A stretch of 64,000 bases of DNA from Sarcina sp034439435 (GTDB lineage: Bacteria > Bacillota > Clostridia > Clostridiales > Clostridiaceae), in the NCBI RefSeq assembly GCF_034439435.1, contig NZ_JAPCKJ010000002.1, positions 434,001 through 498,000 of the forward strand, given 5' to 3'. Made by a program: the position numbers and the translations under genes. Under the pieces are notes generated by a model. That model ran no database searches, was not told the DNA's origin, and was given only the letters and a program-made list of their open reading frames with translations. This document shows, one piece after another, positions 36,101 to 43,692 of the stretch (position 1 is its first letter; the number at the start of each line of letters is the position of its first letter).

Positions 36101-38319
36101 TTATCACTGCTTACTTCATAAGAATGGCTTGGATCTATTTCTGGAGTTCTGAAAAATCCTTTTTCTAAAGTTAATTTAACCTTATTATCAGCTACTTTAA
36201 CTGCACTTATTTTAAGCTCTTTATTATCAGTTTTATCAACTAGCTTAAAGGAATCTAATTCTGAATCCTCTATTTTTCCAGCTGAAGTAACTAAAAGATC
36301 TGTTTTGCTATCCATTAAAGCAGATATTAATTTAGGCGAAGTGTCCACATCATTCTTATCATAATAGACGTTTTCATCTCCTTGTATTAACCATACCTCT
36401 ACGTTATTTCCATTCTTAACTTCTATTGTTCTATCATGTGCAACATCTTTATCTTCCCAATTTCCTTTTCTAACCATGAAATTCAATTTATCAGATGGGA
36501 ATTTATAAACTGCTCTTGTAAAGCCTTTTTCAGCCTCATCTTTTTTATTGAAGTCATATCCTTTTCCTTCTCCACCAGTTTCCCATAACCATAAATTCCA
36601 ATTATCATAGTTACCATCAAATCTATAGTAATTTATTGTATAGGTATACATTTGAGATAAAATAGAAAGTTCTTTAATAACTACATACTTTCCATCAGTT
36701 GCTTTAATCTTTATTTTTTTACTTGAATCTGCTTCCTTAGAAACCTTTAAAGTATTTCCTTCTATTGATACTCCACTTACAGGTTCTTCTAAAGACCAAG
36801 TAACATTAGCTTCTTTTTTATTTCCTTCAGTGTCATAGATGTATGCAAGTAAATTCATATCCTTACCCACTTCTACACTTGATTCTCCACCAATCTCTAA
36901 GCCTGGCATATTTAATACTGAGTTTCCATTAGCCATAGCTTTATTTGCTGGGTCAGTGAAAGAGTTATCCCAATTATCTTTATTAGGTTTAAACTTATAT
37001 TCGTAAACTCCTCCTGATAAAGGCATTGTTACTTTAAATACACCATCTTCACCTTTTTTCATTTCAACTTGTTTGCTTGTGTCCCAAGATACCATTGAAC
37101 CTATAAGATATAAACTATCCCCATTAAATTTAGCATTAAAAGTTACTGTTCCATCATCATTTATTACAGGGCTCTTTACTTCATCTGGCTTATTTTCACC
37201 ATCTCCTGTATTGCCACCATTATTATCTCCATCTGTATTTCCATCATCTTTTATTCCTAGTGCTTCATTTATTTCTTTAGGATTGTTTATTGAATCGTAT
37301 ATTTTATCTGCTTTTAAATCTGCTACAAAGATAACATTTCTGTCCTCTGGCACATTTAAAGTAACATTTCCTTGAGCTGGTATTCCTCCATTATCCCAAG
37401 AATGATTTATAAGTCCTTTATACTCATAAGCTCCTTTTTTCATGACCTTTGAATATAAAACCTTGTTTCTATCGATATTGTGCATTTCAAAATCTTTATT
37501 AGCTACATCCCAATCTCCATTTCCTTCTCTAACTGTTCCTATTAAAGAAAATGTATTAGAAAGACTTGGATTCTGAATTGAATCTGTAACATAATTCCCT
37601 AAGTAATTGCTTAAAATAGTTATGTTTTTTGTTCCCTTTGGAATTACTACTTTAGCATTGTCTGCTACTTCTCCATTATTCCAATCACCATTATAGGAAA
37701 CCTTATACTCTAGGTTAAAATCTTCTCCTTGAGCACTCTCTTTTATAGGAAAAGTCTTTTTATACATGCCTCCACCTATATAATCAAGTTTTTCGGTATC
37801 GTTACCAGGATTCCAATCAGAAGCCCCTTCAATTATATTTTTTATATTACCTGTTAAGATTGCTTTAGTTTTAAATTGATCTGGATTGTTTATTGAATCA
37901 TATACCTTTTTATTTTTATAATCCAATCTAAATGTTACTTCTGAATCCTTTGGTAAATTTAACGCTATGTTTTCTCCATTATTACCGTAGCTCTCATTCC
38001 AAGTTCCATTCATGGCAATTTTGTAATTATAATTGCCTCTCTTTAGCTTTAAAGTACCCTCATATAAACCATCTTTATACTTTTTCAGCACTCCTTTCAT
38101 ATTTGTGGGATCCCAATCGGAACCGTTACCATTTTGTTCTAAAAAATCTCCCACAACTACAGCAAAAGCTTCACTCTCATTCTGAACTAAAGTTTTTTCC
38201 ACTTCTTTAGTATTATTGTTCTCCACTTCAGCCATTACTGGCATATGAGGCAGAAAACTAAATAAGAATGTGAATAAAACTAGCATAGAAATAGACTTAA
38301 TCTTTTTCCTCCTACTCAC
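30145..38319 (-). CDS. Cell-wall-anchored amylopullulanase with two GH13 domains
   Basis: A 2724-residue surface enzyme that cuts alpha-1,6 and alpha-1,4 bonds in starch and glycogen. In order: signal peptide (about 1-31); X25-like starch modules (about 45-350); an E-set domain; Ig-like domain; CBM41 (about 555-655); type I pullulanase GH13 (about 900-1390: NWGYDPQNY near 966, VVYNHTSG near 1011, GFRFDLMG near 1080, GEPW near 1114); two Big_2-like domains; CBM41 (about 1605-1705); alpha-amylase GH13 (about 1905-2370: VVLNHTG near 2041, FRVDTVKH near 2131, GEYFG, SSHDEDGF); two near-identical Ig-like repeats; Big_2; sortase motif L2688-PNTG, hydrophobic helix and basic tail. Start GTG nine bases after AAAGGGG. 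Confidence 0.95.
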   Translation of the reverse strand: MSRRKKIKSISMLVLFTFLFSFLPHMPVMAEVENNNTKEVEKTLVQNESEAFAVVVGDFLEQNGNGSDWDPTNMKGVLKKYKDGLYEGTLKLKRGNYNYKIAMNGTWNESYGNNGENIALNLPKDSEVTFRLDYKNKKVYDSINNPDQFKTKAILTGNIKNIIEGASDWNPGNDTEKLDYIGGGMYKKTFPIKESAQGEDFNLEYKVSYNGDWNNGEVADNAKVVIPKGTKNITILSNYLGNYVTDSIQNPSLSNTFSLIGTVREGNGDWDVANKDFEMHNIDRNKVLYSKVMKKGAYEYKGLINHSWDNGGIPAQGNVTLNVPEDRNVIFVADLKADKIYDSINNPKEINEALGIKDDGNTDGDNNGGNTGDGENKPDEVKSPVINDDGTVTFNAKFNGDSLYLIGSMVSWDTSKQVEMKKGEDGVFKVTMPLSGGVYEYKFKPNKDNWDNSFTDPANKAMANGNSVLNMPGLEIGGESSVEVGKDMNLLAYIYDTEGNKKEANVTWSLEEPVSGVSIEGNTLKVSKEADSSKKIKIKATDGKYVVIKELSILSQMYTYTINYYRFDGNYDNWNLWLWETGGEGKGYDFNKKDEAEKGFTRAVYKFPSDKLNFMVRKGNWEDKDVAHDRTIEVKNGNNVEVWLIQGDENVYYDKNDVDTSPKLISALMDSKTDLLVTSAGKIEDSELDSFKLVDKTDNKELKISAVKVADNKVKLTLEKGFFRTPEIDPSHSYEVSSDNFRATKVTMRKILDDPEYFYNGDDLGLTYSKDSSAFKLWAPTAKDVSVVLYDNAGTYDENGKVTDNTGGREIPMTKEDKGVWSLKVNENLDGKYYMYKVSFADGKTNYAIDPYAKAVSANGQRGAIIDFSATNLEGWGSVKKPPMLNPTDSILYEMHVRDFSISQDSGMKNKGKFEGMAEEGTKVPGTDVKTGVDHLKELGITTVHLLPSFDYSSVNEVSNKPQFNWGYDPQNYNALEGSYSTNPENPTSRVKEFKDMVQTLHKNDIRVVMDVVYNHTSGTGQNSAFDPVVPGYFYRTDDEGKYTNGSGCGNEVATERPMVRKYIKDSVKHLAKEYDVDGFRFDLMGLIDTKTMSELTTELRNEVDPSLIIYGEPWQAGGSALPQDQQTLKGSQKGKGFAVFNDNFRGAIKGDSDGAGQGFATGATGKEGDIVAGVKGAVDDFTDSPSETINYVTAHDNLNLWDKIIKAAGKESEAGFLEMRDGALIGEDANNYSSVQEAVEKKAKPYSVITEANPLDNEYVRRSVLTTAITMTSQGIPFFQAGDEFLRSKYGDHNSYKSPDAINQINWQNKEKFSGVFDYYQGLIALRKSHPAFRMDTKAAVESNLVVSKANDNVVVFQLKNFANGDSWKNIVVVYNGNNAEKEVGLPHQGDWNVVVNEHKAGTEVLETLKGANSVKVAPLSAKVLYDESVDGEAQTPTSIDVNPSSLKLDIGASSFLKAVVKDQNGRIIPNSEIKWTVSDDSVIKVDSNNGKVTALKEGKAIITLSSGSLTKEVDVEVVHLVPTSLELDGPNQVYTGKDIQINPTVKDQFGQVMTGANIEWTSSDESIAKVSTLGVVQGINQGKVKITAKSGAAKATKEIEVKKYTKKYIEFTYVRDDKDYDGWNIWTWQTGVNDGQQNFTEIKDGKAVAKFEIAPDVTQVGFTLRKGTGWDEKDPYDSDRYIKIDPSMNVTKVTIKSGVGEFFQVSAIKNAEIKEGNIDFKYRDEALYEENNQSSIDKVQVRVTSPGLLFKDTKTYGMTYDSQNEFFGYSLKDIKPGTYEYSFLVTKDGKTTETEKQTIEYSPLKINGEVTFANNEVNYDENALVNLKLSGSDAKKENIKEIYMDLTNVGGPNKVLMDLDLLKDGSLSQSIGINDSVPTGEKEIPVIIVDKNGESHKASGKLTVKSKVGVGPLDFGFDESRVYFTVTDRFFNGDKSNDDPHGNNYDKNNPYTYHGGDLKGLIDKVQYLKELGINTIWITPIVENTDFNQMFSQGKTQYSYHGYWAKDFETLDPHLGTMDDLKTLIDTAHDNGIKIMVDVVLNHTGYGMKNIDANSGANNYPTDGDRAKFNDMLRENPGNDFITQESAGLPDFKTEDPEVREKIIDWQTGWIERSKTEKGNTIDYFRVDTVKHVDNTTWKAFKNKLTEIDPSFKTIGEYFGADINNDGGQLQSGQMDALLDFGYKGKARDFVNGNIEGASAYLDDRASKISNTNLMGQFLSSHDEDGFLKTVGDDLGKQMLAASLQITDKGIPVIYYGEELGMSGWNGFEQGDQNRYDMDFKRLNDPKYKKVHDHYEKLLNIRKEYSKVFSKGDRKTIAGSNEEGYSVILRSYNGGEVTPMRLNATNEVTNIPNGQNLFVVLNTKNEGKDVSFKTNFKEGDKVKDLYSGNEYSVGEEGNVNVKAPSKEDGGTAILALKEDSVPPAVINNAPEINAKDVTLTVGDSFDPMKGVTAEDKEDGDLTKDIKVVENTVNTEKAGDYKVVYKVTDSQGASSTKEINVKVSEKEVPPVEENTAPTINAKDVTLTVGDNFDPMKDVTAEDKEDGDLTKDIKVVENTVNTEKPGDYKIVYKVTDSQGASSTKEINVKVNEKEVSPSEAVKVTGVKLNKKHLNLKKGESYTLKAKISPKDATNQEVTWSSSNSKVVSVDENGNIEAKSSGEAEITVTTKDGGFKATCKVKVKHSGFLPNTGSVGGRIVIVIIGVAAIGLGVAMLLWKIKGVKK
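30540..31035 (-). repeat. Tandem duplication of an 82-residue Ig-like module
   Basis: Two adjacent units of about 250 bases inside the amylopullulanase gene encode almost the same module (both contain INAKDVTLTVGD, EDKEDGDLTKDIKVVENTVN and TDSQGASSTKEINVKV). The close similarity suggests recent duplication. Confidence 0.85.
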
Positions 38320-38715
38320 TATAACAAACCCCTTTCGTATTTAATTTTTAATGATACATTTTAATATTAACACTTTCATAATAACGTTTTCAATACTTTT
38401 AGTATTTTTGTAACATTATACAAAAATAACTAAATAAAATTAATATTTGAAATAGTTCCTTTTGTAAATATACTAAACCCTTGCTTAATTCCTTTTAAAA
38501 ATTCATTTTCTTTTTTAACACCATCATAAGTCTCCCCTTTTCTTTTCATAGATAAATTTCTTATTTTCTATTTTACCTACTCATTTTAAGTTATATATTT
38601 TCAAAATATTACGCTTCTTCAAAACCGTTTTATTTCCATATTATTTATTTTATGGTATATTATCTTTATTATAAATGCTAATAATAATTGATATTTTTAT
38701 AGGGAGGGGAATAAG
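38320..38715. other. Divergent intergenic region
   Basis: Holds the amylopullulanase promoter and cre site on one side and the upstream region of the interrupted gene at 38716 on the other. No ORF or further structure seen. Confidence 0.4.
38364..38393 (-). promoter_or_regulatory. Amylopullulanase promoter with an overlapping cre site
   Basis: On the minus strand TTGAAA (38393-38388), 18-base spacer, TAATAT (38369-38364). The sequence TGAAAACGTTATTA (38392-38379) covers the -35 and fits the CcpA cre consensus TGWAARCGYTWWCW at 13 of 14 positions. Repression of the enzyme by preferred sugars is therefore likely. Confidence 0.65.
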
Positions 38716-39195
38716 ATTAAGGGATTAAGAAGATCAATAATAGTAATTTGTTTACTTATACTTTGTGTTATAGGATTTGCCTGCTTACCTAAAGGCAAAT
38801 ATTATAATGAAAGCATAAAATCACTTGTTAATGAAGGCAAAGCAGAAGTAATTGAATTAAATCAAAAGATGAAAATAGATAATGATGATTTAATCATAAA
38901 AAGAATTATTAACACTGAAGATAAATCATATGTTAGATATAGACAAATTAGAACTACCCAAGGTTAGTCTTTCTCAAAAAGTATATTTAGAATATTTGAT
39001 GATAAAGGAGAAGAATATATCAAAGTAGCTGGAGGTGCCTCTACAAATTTTTGGGGAGAAGAAGGGTTAATGCAACTTGATAAAAAGATAGGAGAAGATG
39101 TAAAATATTTAACTATTAAAATTGACTGGTATGATAGAAAAAGTGAAATGAAAATTCCACTTAGTAAAGAAGGTGAAGCTAATGAGAACTTATAA
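38716..39195 (+). pseudogene. Membrane-anchored protein gene broken by a stop codon
   Basis: A 159-codon frame behind AGGGAGGGG, starting at an ATT (38716; no ATG nearby). It reads KGLRRSIIVICLLILC (signal or anchor), then a protein-like stretch to YRQIRTTQG, then TAG at 38965, and goes on in the same frame (SFSKSIFRIFDDKGEEYIKV... ) to a stop at 39193. Both halves look fully coding, so a single recent nonsense change is likely. Its last 14 bases overlap the next gene, as in a coupled operon. The lost start codon may be a second lesion or a rare start. Confidence 0.7.
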
Positions 39196-39745
39196 AAAAT
39201 ATAGTGCAATTATAGAATGGTCTTTAGCAATACTGCTTATACTAGTTTGCTCTAAAATATTCTTTCCTGGAAGCTTCACTCCTTTAAAAACTCATGAACA
39301 ATCAGAAAAATCAGTATATTATGGACCTTCTGATGTAATTAAAACTGTGGACTTAGGTAGAGAAAAAATTTATCTATGTAAATATAAGGATTGGTTTTCA
39401 GAAAGTACTGTTAGAAGAAAAATAATTAAATGGTATCCAGTTAATTATCCAGCTGGACATCCAATAGATTACTCTAAGCAATTAACTTTTAATGCTTATA
39501 CTTCAAGGTCTACAGAAAACTCTGAACCTATAACTAAAGTATATGGTTATGTAAATGATCATAAAATAAAAACTATAGTATTAGAAGATAAGAATAAAGA
39601 AACTATTTCAAGTTATGAATTAGATGAAAATAAAATGTTTATTTTTGCTTGGTATAAAAATACTGAAAAAAAAGAAGCGAGCTATATAAAAGGCTTAGAT
39701 AGTGATTATAATGTTGTATATGATGAAGAGATTGCTGGCTTTTAA
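39182..39745 (+). CDS. Membrane-anchored hypothetical protein
   Basis: Start set at the ATG at 39182, behind GAAGGTGAAG; an in-frame GTG at 39173 lies inside that site. The 187-residue product has one N-terminal helix (about 9-28) and a beta-rich extracellular part with aromatic residues (WYPVNYPAGHPIDY, FIFAWYKNTE). It overlaps the broken gene at 38716, so the pair was probably one operon and this gene may now be poorly translated. Family not recognised. Confidence 0.6.
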   Translation: MRTYKKYSAIIEWSLAILLILVCSKIFFPGSFTPLKTHEQSEKSVYYGPSDVIKTVDLGREKIYLCKYKDWFSESTVRRKIIKWYPVNYPAGHPIDYSKQLTFNAYTSRSTENSEPITKVYGYVNDHKIKTIVLEDKNKETISSYELDENKMFIFAWYKNTEKKEASYIKGLDSDYNVVYDEEIAGF

Positions 39746-39876
39746 TCCACCTAAAAACAGGATACTAGTATTTAGCGCCCTATTTTTATTTTCATCTATT
39801 AATATTTAATTTATTTCTACAATATTTATTAATTATATGAATAAATGGGTATTATTACAATAACCAGGAGAGAATC

Positions 39877-40065
39877 ATAGATAAAAATGATAATATTTCA
39901 ATTATAAGTTATGCACTATCTTTATTAAGTTTTTTAGTTGCACTAATATTTTTTATGAGTGAGCTTAAAACAGGTAGGAATATCTTTTTAATTACAGGTA
40001 GTATTTTATTATTTATCACTAGCATTTACAAAATAGTTTTAACAGCTTTGAAAAAAACATCTTAG
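39877..40065 (+). pseudogene. Small two-helix membrane peptide without a standard start codon
   Basis: A 62-codon frame: IDKNDNISIISYALSLLSF, a second helix (RNIFLITGSILLFITSIY) and KIVLTALKKTS. AGGAGAG lies at the correct place upstream, but the codons there are ATC and ATA. Either a rare start is used or the start codon has mutated. Confidence 0.4.
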
Positions 40066-40123
40066 TAAATATTTTAAAGAAAGTTATTCAAATAGAAATG
40101 CTCATTTAGTTAGTAAATAAAAA

Positions 40124-40167
40124 TAACCCTTATTGTAACTTTAAATATATTACAAATAAGGGTTATA
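40124..40167. terminator. Hairpin between convergent genes
   Basis: ATAACCCTTATTGTAA / TTACAAATAAGGGTTAT, a long stem with one bulge. Closely resembles the hairpin at 18806-18844. Confidence 0.6.
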
Positions 40168-40218
40168 AACTCTTTAAATTCTCTAATAAAATTTCTAAAC
40201 TAATTTATTTAAAAGCTT

Positions 40219-40440
40219 TTATGCTCTATGATTACTCATTATGTTTTTAACTTCTTCAACACACTCTGGCTTTATTAACTCTAACATTCTAGGAATGAAA
40301 GCCATCATGTACTCTTGATTAAATGTACCATCAGCTTGTTTTCCAAAACTTTCAGCTAATAATTCCTTAGCTTTATCTTGATTTTCTATATCTACTCTTT
40401 CTATTATGAAATTGAAAAAATTTTCTTGTCCTTTATTCAT
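40219..40440 (-). CDS. Small soluble hypothetical protein
   Basis: Start set at the ATG at 40440, behind AAGAGGAGAA; an upstream in-frame ATG at 40467 has no site. A 73-residue helical acidic protein (MNKGQENFFNFIIERVD to NIMSNHRA) with no membrane segment. A decayed second copy of its C-terminal third lies at 28379-28461, showing the gene was once duplicated. Family not recognised. Confidence 0.65.
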   Translation of the reverse strand: MNKGQENFFNFIIERVDIENQDKAKELLAESFGKQADGTFNQEYMMAFIPRMLELIKPECVEEVKNIMSNHRA

Positions 40441-40753
40441 ATTAATTCTCCTCTTCTTTTGAAACATTTATTAGCTATTTGCTTTAAGTCTATTTTACAC
40501 TATTTACTTACAAAATATAATATAAAATGTAATAGTTAATAGATAGTCAATATTTCTAGCTATAATATCTCGTGTTGTAACTTTATAGCTAGAATATGCA
40601 ACATATTATAATTAACATATAAAGAAATTATAATTTAATACGTACTTGTAAAATATTGTGTAATAGAAGGTAATACTATAAAATTAAAAGAAATATAAGT
40701 GTAAAATGCTTTAAAATTTTTAATATTAACTTTGTGAAATAAGGAGAATAAAT

Positions 40754-41035
40754 ATGTTAGAAAAAAAGAAGTACGCAAATGGTCAAGATATTTATACCTA
40801 TTCTAAAAATATACTTACCTACTATTATAAAAGTGGAAAAATAAAAGCTGAAGGCCCTTTCGAAAATGATCAGATGGAAGGTGAATGGAAGTTTTATAAG
40901 AAATCTGCCCACCTATGTCAAATAGGAAATTTTAAGAACAATAAGAAACATGGTACATGGATAAGGCTTAATAAAGATAATGAAGTAGAATATAATAAGG
41001 AATTCATGGACGGGAAGCCCATTAAATCAAAATAG
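40754..41035 (+). CDS. MORN/YwqK-like repeat protein
   Basis: A 93-residue soluble protein made of MORN-like repeats: YYKSGKIKAEGPFENDQMEGEWKFY, then QIGNFKNNKKHGTWIRLN, then YNKEFMDGKP. The pattern (aromatic, Gly-x-x-x-x-G-x-W) matches the YwqK-type family, sometimes called an antitoxin component, though no toxin gene is beside it. AAGGAGAA precedes the ATG. A bidirectional terminator follows at 41100. Confidence 0.75.
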   Translation: MLEKKKYANGQDIYTYSKNILTYYYKSGKIKAEGPFENDQMEGEWKFYKKSAHLCQIGNFKNNKKHGTWIRLNKDNEVEYNKEFMDGKPIKSK

Positions 41036-41099
41036 CATGAAGTATTATGAAAATATAATCAAGCACTTAGAGAAAGCTAAATTTATAATAATTAATAAT

Positions 41100-41146
41100 A
41101 AAAGAGAGGAAATACTTTAATGTTTATCATAGTTTCCCTCTCTTTT
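41100..41146. terminator. Bidirectional terminator
   Basis: AAAAGAGAGGAAA / TTTCCCTCTCTTTT with a 20-base loop, between the MORN-repeat gene and the convergent zinc-ribbon gene. Confidence 0.75.
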
Positions 41147-41224
41147 CACTACATTTCTATAAAATTTTCAAAGTTTGACTTACTTTCTCTAATTCCTCTA
41201 AGAACTTTCTGTTATATCATCATT

Positions 41225-41428
41225 TTAAACTTTACTTAGTTCAACCACTCTCATTCTCAGTATATAACCACATTCTGTACATACATTCACTATGACTGGT
41301 ACTGACTTTGGAAATATAATATTTGAACTAATTAGCTCTTTATACTTTTCAAGTTCTCCTTCTCTTATATCTGTACATCCACATAATGGACACTTAGTTA
41401 TATCCACTTCGCTCCCCCCAATATCCAT
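41225..41428 (-). CDS. Small zinc-ribbon protein
   Basis: A 67-residue soluble protein with CPLCGC near residue 13 and CTECGYIL near residue 50, a four-cysteine zinc ribbon. The start is unsure: ATG at 41428 has only AAGG about ten bases upstream, while an in-frame GTG seven codons later follows GGGGGGAG closely. Function unknown; such ribbons bind nucleic acid or protein partners. Confidence 0.65.
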   Translation of the reverse strand: MDIGGSEVDITKCPLCGCTDIREGELEKYKELISSNIIFPKSVPVIVNVCTECGYILRMRVVELSKV

Positions 41429-41988
41429 AGTGACTTTACCTTAAGAAAAGACACAGTAACTTAGCTCTAAAAATTCTTATTACAAATAAATTCTTAAAAT
41501 AAATACCCTATTAACCCTAAACATAATTTTTATATAGATTTCTTTTTAAATCTCTTTATATCTATTTTGCACAATATAAAATTCAAAGGAAAATGCTATG
41601 TTAATTAACATTTTACTCCCCCTAGATACCCCAACAAAATAAAATTCTAATAACAACTAGTATCTGTCTATATCTTAAATATTATCACATGAAAATTCTT
41701 TAGGCTAGAAATATATGTAAAATTATTTTAAAGTAAAAAGTTGTATAATAATTTTGAGTTTTTTGTTACAAAACCCTTCTTTTATTGTAAATTTTCATAA
41801 AATTTTTTCATAATATTTTTCATTATTATATTATTTTTCTGACATCAAAGACATAGGATGCAAAAGTCCAAATAGCTTTTTACTGCTAATAAAGAAGATT
41901 TTTAAAAAGTTCCTACTTAACTTTCTATTTTAAAACTTATTATTATTTTGTACAAATAATATATAAGTATTGATAGCCCTATATATTT
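41429..41988. other. AT-rich gene-free stretch
   Basis: No ORF of useful length. On the minus strand GGGGGAGTAAAATG near 41612 could start a 21-residue peptide, but support is weak. Confidence 0.35.
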
Positions 41989-42195
41989 TTATTCTTCAAC
42001 AACAGGAATAAAAAAAGAGCTAACATATAAATTGCTATCTGAACGTAAATCATGCATTTTCCCTGAAGGAACAATAAAAACTTTGCCTACTATTAATTCT
42101 ACCTCTCTATCCTCCAGCACGCCAAAACCTTCGCCTTTGATATAGTAGAAAATTCCATCATGTTTTGCATATTTATGTAAAGATACCTTATTACT
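41989..42195 (-). pseudogene. Cupin domain fragment
   Basis: The minus strand encodes the C-terminal half of a cupin barrel: KHDGIFYYIKGEGFGVLED, EVELIVGKVFIVPSGKMHDL, ending FFIPVVEE. It matches the usual cupin pattern (HxxDEIFYVLEGEG ... PGDVVFVPAGVPH). There is no start codon, and a stop precedes the frame, so the N-terminal half is gone. The first metal-binding His motif is only partly kept. Confidence 0.72.
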
Positions 42196-42226
42196 CTTTT
42201 AGTACTTTCACATTCAATAAAAACTA

Positions 42227-42264
42227 AAAGATATCCTTAGAATCAATAGTTCTAAGGATATCTT
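42227..42264 (-). terminator. Intrinsic terminator
   Basis: AAGATATCCTTAGAA / TTCTAAGGATATCTT with a seven-base loop; T-rich on the minus strand (TTTTAGTTTTT). It ends leftward transcription from 42551. Confidence 0.8.
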
Positions 42265-42306
42265 CTTTAAACCTCTTTGTGAAAATTAGTTATTTAACAA
42301 TATAAT

Positions 42307-42352
42307 AAAAGGGTATCAAAATAAGTTAGTTAGTAACTTTTGATACCCTTTT
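42307..42352 (-). terminator. Terminator overlapping the end of a gene
   Basis: AAAAGGGTATCAAAA / TTTTGATACCCTTTT, perfect 15-bp stem. The stop codon of the 42330-42551 gene lies in its loop. Confidence 0.75.
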
Positions 42353-42551
42353 GAAGCTTCCTATTTAGAAGAAATACATTTTCTATTTCATTTCCCTGCT
42401 CATCATAATATTTTACATCTGCTCCTGCTATATATCCTAAGGTATCTCTATCAAGGACCCTCCCTTGAATTTTTAATAATGCTTTTTCATCCATAGGTAA
42501 CTCTACTTCTTTCGTTTCATAATCTCTTTGGCATACTAACTTTACTTTCAT
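42330..42551 (-). CDS. Small soluble hypothetical protein
   Basis: A 73-residue protein (MKVKLVCQRDYETKEVELPMDEKALLKIQ and later YIAGADVKYYDEQGNEIENVF) with no membrane segment, probably a small beta-rich domain. AAAGGAGAAGG precedes the ATG. Its last codons (KGIKSY) form one arm of a perfect terminator stem, so coding and termination sequence are merged. Family not recognised. Confidence 0.65.
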   Translation of the reverse strand: MKVKLVCQRDYETKEVELPMDEKALLKIQGRVLDRDTLGYIAGADVKYYDEQGNEIENVFLLNRKLQKGIKSY

Positions 42552-42845
42552 ATCTATCCTTCTCCTTTATAAGCTTAATATTCTTCAAAAAATCTAATGT
42601 ATTTAATATTACTAATTTGCCCTTATTTTTTTGACCTATTCCAATATAGAAATTTTATTATACAGTAATTATGGTTTTAAAAAGAATTCTAACTTTAGAT
42701 AATTATAGAAAATAAAAGTACATATTAAGATATGTTATGAGAGAACCTATAATACTTGAAGCATTAAAATCTAAAAATATGGTTAAATTATTATTTATTA
42801 ATGGAAAGAATTTTAATACCTAATTATACTTTTAGGAGGTGTACC

Positions 42846-43223
42846 ATGAGGAAAAGGCTTTCTATATTAGTTTTTCTAATTTTTAGTTTTACTCTATTTG
42901 TCTCATGTAGGGTACAAAATGGCTTGCTTGTGAATGGTGATATAAATTCCACTAAGACATCAATGAATGGGAGTTATGAAAAATTTACTGGAAAGTATTA
43001 TAAAAAAATAAAGTTCAATAAGGGTGATTTTCTAGAATGTACTGTTAGTAGCACTACTAATAAAGGTGAACTTCTCTTGTTATTATTGGATAAGAATGAT
43101 AACATAGTTGCTGATTTAAAAGATACAACTAATATAGAAATTCCGCAGAATGGTTATTATCGTTTCACAGCCATAGGAATAAATCATTCCGGTGATTTTG
43201 AAATTAAATGGAGTAAAAAGTAA
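42846..43223 (+). CDS. Small lipoprotein, paralogue of the one at 18111
   Basis: Start set at the ATG at 42846, behind AGGAGGTG; the longer frame from 42801 has no site. The 125-residue product has a lipoprotein signal (MRKRLSILVFLIFSFTLFVSC, lipobox LFVSC) and a beta-rich mature part. SYEKFTGKYYKKI, GELLLLLLDKNDN and GYYRFTAIGINHSGDF align with the protein at 18111-18500. It is likely anchored on the outer face of the membrane. Function unknown. Confidence 0.72.
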   Translation: MRKRLSILVFLIFSFTLFVSCRVQNGLLVNGDINSTKTSMNGSYEKFTGKYYKKIKFNKGDFLECTVSSTTNKGELLLLLLDKNDNIVADLKDTTNIEIPQNGYYRFTAIGINHSGDFEIKWSKK

Positions 43224-43692
43224 TTAATAAAATAATAATATATTTTTATAGAACATATATAAATACCCCTATTGTAAAACTTCACTTATTACAATATAAG
43301 TTGTCTAGATTCCATATCTTAATGTATTGTCTATTTATGTCTTTGAAGAAGCGTCTATGACACCAGATATAGTTAGAATTTTCAAACTAGAATATGGTAA
43401 TAAATATAAATTTTCAGATTATATGATAATCATAGAAATAAATACATTTAAGTGTTTTAATCAAGGAAAGTTAATAATAAACTTTATAATTTCGGCTTTT
43501 TTAATCCAATAATACTCTAACCAATATTATAAATATTGTTATATAGTCCCCTATATTTATTTGAATTTAAATTGAATTTTTTAACTCTTTCGTAAATAAA
43601 CAGCATTATTTTTTAACTTTAGAAAACATTATGTAAAATTTCCAATTTAGATGATATATTATTTCAGGACACTAATGAAATAGGAGGCTACA
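43224..43692. other. Intergenic region before the coiled-coil cassette
   Basis: Contains a hairpin at about 43274-43294 (TTGTAA / TTACAA) after the lipoprotein gene and a 61-codon frame at 43327-43512 without a ribosome binding site, which I did not accept as a gene. Confidence 0.35.

Noticed and set aside
43327..43512. 61-codon frame after the second lipoprotein gene
   Set aside because: TTG start without a ribosome binding site. The middle looks faintly protein-like, so it could be a remnant, but I cannot support it.
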